Of a stretch of DNA of 64,000 nucleotides, positions 63,001-64,000 are shown one piece after another; positions within the stretch are counted from its first letter, which is position 1, and the number at the start of each line of letters is the position of its first letter. Source of the stretch: Hephaestia caeni (GTDB lineage: Bacteria > Pseudomonadota > Alphaproteobacteria > Sphingomonadales > Sphingomonadaceae); contig NZ_QXDC01000002.1 in the NCBI RefSeq assembly GCF_003550065.1, positions 248,001 through 312,000 of the forward strand, read 5' to 3'. The translations under genes and the position numbers were made by a program. The notes below the pieces were generated by a model that saw only the letters and a program-made list of their open reading frames with translations, searched no databases and was not told the DNA's origin.

Positions 63001-63261
63001 ATCGACAGGCATCAGTCCATATTGGATCAAAGTATCGAGGAATACCGAGCGCCGACGAAGATAACGGTCGCGACGCCGCCGCATCGCCCGCGCTGTTCGG
63101 CGGTCGACCGCAAGACTTGCACCGGTCTTGGGATCGCGCCCATCGCTGAATATACGGACGCCGATGTCGAGAACGCGAATCCCGATCGTATGTTCTTCGT
63201 CGAATTCCACCAGGCACCAGCCGATGCTGTTGGTGCCGATATCGAGCCCGAGTCTGCGCAT
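60046..63261 (-). CDS. cas9: CRISPR-associated endonuclease Cas9 (type II-C, compact)
   Basis: 1071 residues from ATG 63261 (MRRLGLDIGTNSIGWCLVEF), chosen over the in-frame 63309 start because it follows AAAGGGGGATGG and begins at RuvC-I. RuvC-I Asp is D7. The Arg-rich bridge helix is at about 52-77 (RRTARAMRRRRDRYLRRRSV). RuvC-II Glu is near 518 (QIVVELARELNLS). HNH: VDIDHIIPYSRSLDDSAANK with catalytic His near 605, AHRNCNRAKGNKTP, and a CPYC pair near 581-584 that suggests a zinc knuckle. RuvC-III is LDHRHHAIDAAVVAV with Asp near 757. The C-terminal PAM-interacting region spans about 800-1071. All catalytic residues are present, so it should be active. First gene of cas9-cas1-cas2. Confidence 0.97.
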   Translation of the reverse strand: MRRLGLDIGTNSIGWCLVEFDEEHTIGIRVLDIGVRIFSDGRDPKTGASLAVDRRTARAMRRRRDRYLRRRSVFLDTLIQYGLMPVDADEARLIAARDPYSIRARALTERLEPYAIGRALFHLNQRRGFLSNRKAERRSEDGKIANGAKALDQAMAEAKADTLGQFLAGRAEKRVRLNGESQGYDFYPQRRHIEYEFQRIWEEQTGYHPTLLTEEARAALHRVLFYQRPLKEPEVGVCLFAGRYGIARDERRLPKAHPLFQERRLYEEVNQLEITTPGEAPRKLTLDQRDKLILALRDKRKVSFASLAKTLKLQPGESFNKANETRTDLTGNEVRAVLGDKKRFGGDWHHKTPEAQWEIIERLIDEEDPETLHAYLTVTCGLDEVTADAVAKAPLPEGFGRLGEIATRRILEQLKTREINGAPITYSQAVEACGWHHSDDRTGEVLDRLPYYGELLSRDIPPGTFDPRDLEGGRREKKMERYWGKITNPTVHIGLRQLEKLINAIITVHGRPDQIVVELARELNLSEKDKDEHNRRIRKNTADAQARSRKLIEEGIDDTGTNRARLKLWEELSGNLVDRFCPYCGDSGKLIGFRALFSDEVDIDHIIPYSRSLDDSAANKVVAHRNCNRAKGNKTPYERWGSDPERWDRITAQVAHLRKSKQWRFGPEAMARFEKDGGFLARQLTDTQYLSRLAGKYLRSLYPTKEDGCVYVVPGRMTAMLRRKWGLNSLLPDHNYVENEHSNAPKNRLDHRHHAIDAAVVAVTTRATLQKIARAAGEAEDRDLDRLTVDIEQPWSGFREELGEKLLRVTVSHKADHGRKGRPSRHRDVTAGRLHNDTAYGLTGDVAADGKTPIVVHRVPLASLKPGDLTNPDRIPDRALRDALYEWTRDLTGKSFEAALQRFRDTHPVFGGIRRVRVREPLNVIPIRDASGRAYKAYKGDANARFELWQLPDGGLKTRVVTMFEAHQHKQDDRPHPAAKRLLTLRQNDLLAVERNGEPREILRVVGFNVRGRLTLAAAQEAGNLKERDGLSNDRDPFKYVYLSGRSIVKAKARQVRVDPLGRLFDPGPRT

Positions 63262-63372
63262 ATTCCATCCCCCTTTGAAACTTTTGCACTTCTTGTGCTG
63301 CGTGGGCAATGTTGTTCTGCCTCCGAAACTGCATCATCCCTACCCGCAGGGCGCCACCCGCTTCCATTGCTT

Positions 63373-63400
63373 AAAGTATTCTAGGGGATTGACAGGCCAG
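63373..63400 (-). promoter_or_regulatory. Probable cas9 promoter -10 region, overlapping a guide-like match
   Basis: On the minus strand TAGAAT (63383-63378) is a good -10 about 117 bases upstream of the cas9 start; the -35 is weak. On the plus strand the same bases read AAAGTATTCTA (63373-63383) followed by GGGGATT. This 11-mer recurs with one change at 63580-63590, next to a repeat-like sequence. The interval 63262-63372 is then an untranslated leader; nothing else was found in it. Confidence 0.45.
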
Positions 63401-63579
63401 ATCTCCTCAGAGGATTAATCGCTCATGTACTCTGCTGGCGATGGCGATGGCGACCGGGGTCCAAACTGCGTCCGCCATCGCCTAGCGGCTGACAGGCTGC
63501 GAAGACCATAGTGCAGAGGAAGCGGAGGTCCAAACCCATTCCCGCCCTAGAAACTGGTGCATCATCTTCGGGTTATGCC

Positions 63580-63604
63580 AAAGCATTCTAGTTGCGGTTG
63601 ACCC
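63580..63604 (+). other. Repeat-like half preceded by an 11-base guide-like match (possible long tracrRNA 5' part)
   Basis: GTTGCGGTTGACCC (63591-63604) matches the first 14 bases of the CRISPR repeat (GTTGCGG variant) with one change. The 11 bases before it, AAAGCATTCTA (63580-63590), match AAAGTATTCTA in the probable cas9 promoter at 10 of 11 positions. Placed 5' of the anti-repeat, this would let a longer transcript fold back as a natural single guide. A weak TTATGC (63573-63578) could be the -10 for a start close to 63584. Confidence 0.4.
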
Positions 63605-63635
63605 TTGACAGTCTCTTGTGGGGATGAAATTCTAT

Positions 63636-63717
63636 CCGCCTCAGAGATCGCGGGCCAGCTGTTAACAAGCAGCTTGACTGCACCAAATAAGGACGGGGCT
63701 ACGGCCCCGTCTTTTCC
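63636..63717 (+). ncRNA. tracrRNA for the type II-C system
   Basis: The anti-repeat CGCCTCAGAGATCGCGGGCC (63637-63656) pairs with the CRISPR repeat core with a single mismatch (20 or more pairs). It is followed by a small stem-loop, AGCTG-ttaacaag-CAGCT (63657-63674 region), a single-stranded ACTGCACCAAATAA link, and an intrinsic terminator, GACGGGGC-tacg-GCCCCGTC then TTTTCC (63692-63717). TTGACA (63605-63610) with AATTCT 17 bases further is a fitting promoter, giving an RNA of about 80 bases. It lies upstream of cas9 on the opposite strand. Confidence 0.9.
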
Positions 63718-63789
63718 TTCGCCAGGAATCGAGATTCGCCGCATAGCAGGCTCATCTGCGCGGCGCGGGCGTCGTCCGATCGAGGGTCG

Positions 63790-64000
63790 TCAACCAGTCG
63801 GCCCATGCCTTCGAGAAACATGATTGTGAGACGCGCCACGTGGCAGGAGCTGGTCGAATAGATCGAGATAGTCTCCAGCGGCGCATGTCTGGACCGCTTC
63901 GGTCGGCATTGGACGTGGTCGGGCGGGATCCAGCCGGCGATCGAGCGCGGCGGCGAGCGCCGACGGGTCGTCGGGGGAAACAATGTCGCCCTGCGAGGGG
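63790..64000 (-). CDS. Probable glycosyltransferase, C-terminal end (partial, runs off the window end)
   Basis: The last 69 codons only. The reading frame, open to the window edge, gives GDIVSPDDPSALAAALDRRL then DPARPRPMPTEAVQTCAAGD and YLDLFDQLLP. This is the usual end of GT4-type glycosyltransferases, in which G-x-(L/I)-V-x-P-x-D follows the nucleotide-sugar site and helices with DYLDLFDQL close the protein. The assignment depends on a short fragment. An overlapping open frame at 63699-63983 has no such pattern and runs across the tracrRNA terminator. Confidence 0.5.
   Translation of the reverse strand, partial: PSQGDIVSPDDPSALAAALDRRLDPARPRPMPTEAVQTCAAGDYLDLFDQLLPRGASHNHVSRRHGPTG

Noticed and set aside
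63262-63309. Earlier in-frame start of cas9 (MPTQHKKCKS...)
   Set aside because: Adds 16 residues not seen at Cas9 N-termini; ATG 63261 follows a better ribosome site and starts right at RuvC-I.
63384-63420. A further weak repeat-like stretch (GATTGACAGGCC..GATCT..CAGAGGATTAATC) next to the cas9 promoter
   Set aside because: Alignment with the CRISPR repeat needs several gaps; too poor to call a degenerate repeat or second anti-repeat.
63421-63570. GGCGATGGCG / CGCCATCGCC inverted pair and duplicated GGTCCAAAC in the cas9-tracrRNA gap
   Set aside because: Short and without a terminator or operator context; noted but no function could be supported.
63699-63983. 94-codon minus-strand open frame at the window end
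   Set aside because: Overlaps the tracrRNA terminator and has no recognisable pattern, while the adjacent frame gives a glycosyltransferase-like C-terminus.

Overview
The window looks like a chromosomal segment of a sphingomonad-type alphaproteobacterium (Sphingomonas or a close relative). The GC content is high, with strong third-position GC bias. There is a long TonB-dependent receptor of the carbohydrate-uptake type, many exported M13, M16 and DUF885 peptidase-like proteins, KorAB 2-oxoacid:ferredoxin oxidoreductase, and many small dispersed palindromic repeats between genes. The assignment rests on reading the sequence only; no database search was possible. No tRNA or rRNA gene was seen.

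Layout. 1-7260 is a sugar block: a GH13 alpha-glucosidase cut by the window edge, a TonB receptor, a small-subunit/GMC flavoprotein dehydrogenase pair and an exported sugar isomerase-like protein. 7446-10423 holds korA and korB. 10740-14620 holds an SDR, purF, a Rho-N-type small protein, hisI, a lipoprotein and a small membrane protein. 14686-16921 is a MerR regulator with an acyl-CoA dehydrogenase. 17038-26770 holds a cell-wall hydrolase, cysK with a coupled MFS exporter, DUF885, an Asp/Asn hydroxylase-like protein and an M16 protease. 26782-29434 is metE behind a cobalamin riboswitch and a probable SahR-type operator. 29474-33465 holds an acyl-CoA ligase, pyrD, a possible small RNA and an AraC regulator.

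33568-40083 is a complete suf operon (Rrf2 regulator, sufB, an orphan low-GC gene, sufC, sufD, sufS, sufT, sufA). 40087-48319 carries the two methylcrotonyl-CoA carboxylase subunits and isovaleryl-CoA dehydrogenase (leucine breakdown), interrupted by a DUF559 gene framed by inverted repeats and an M13 peptidase. 48456-57275 holds an APC permease, a TonB-like protein, acnA, an esterase with a probable ATT start, an SLC13 permease and an anchored unknown protein.

57251-63717 is a complete type II-C CRISPR-Cas locus: an array of 21 full repeats plus one degenerate repeat, then cas2, cas1 and cas9 on the minus strand, and a previously unlabelled tracrRNA upstream of cas9 on the plus strand. Repeat, anti-repeat and terminator orientation imply that the array is transcribed towards the cas genes. 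Upstream of the tracrRNA is a repeat-like half preceded by 11 bases that match (10 of 11) the probable -10 region of the cas9 promoter. This resembles the long-form tracrRNA that represses cas9 in Streptococcus, and it is the most interesting signal here. The window ends in the 3' end of a probable glycosyltransferase gene.

A second theme is repeat invasion of genes. A palindromic element sits in frame inside sufC, another supplies the 5' end of a lipoprotein gene, and another forms both ends of the DUF559 unit.
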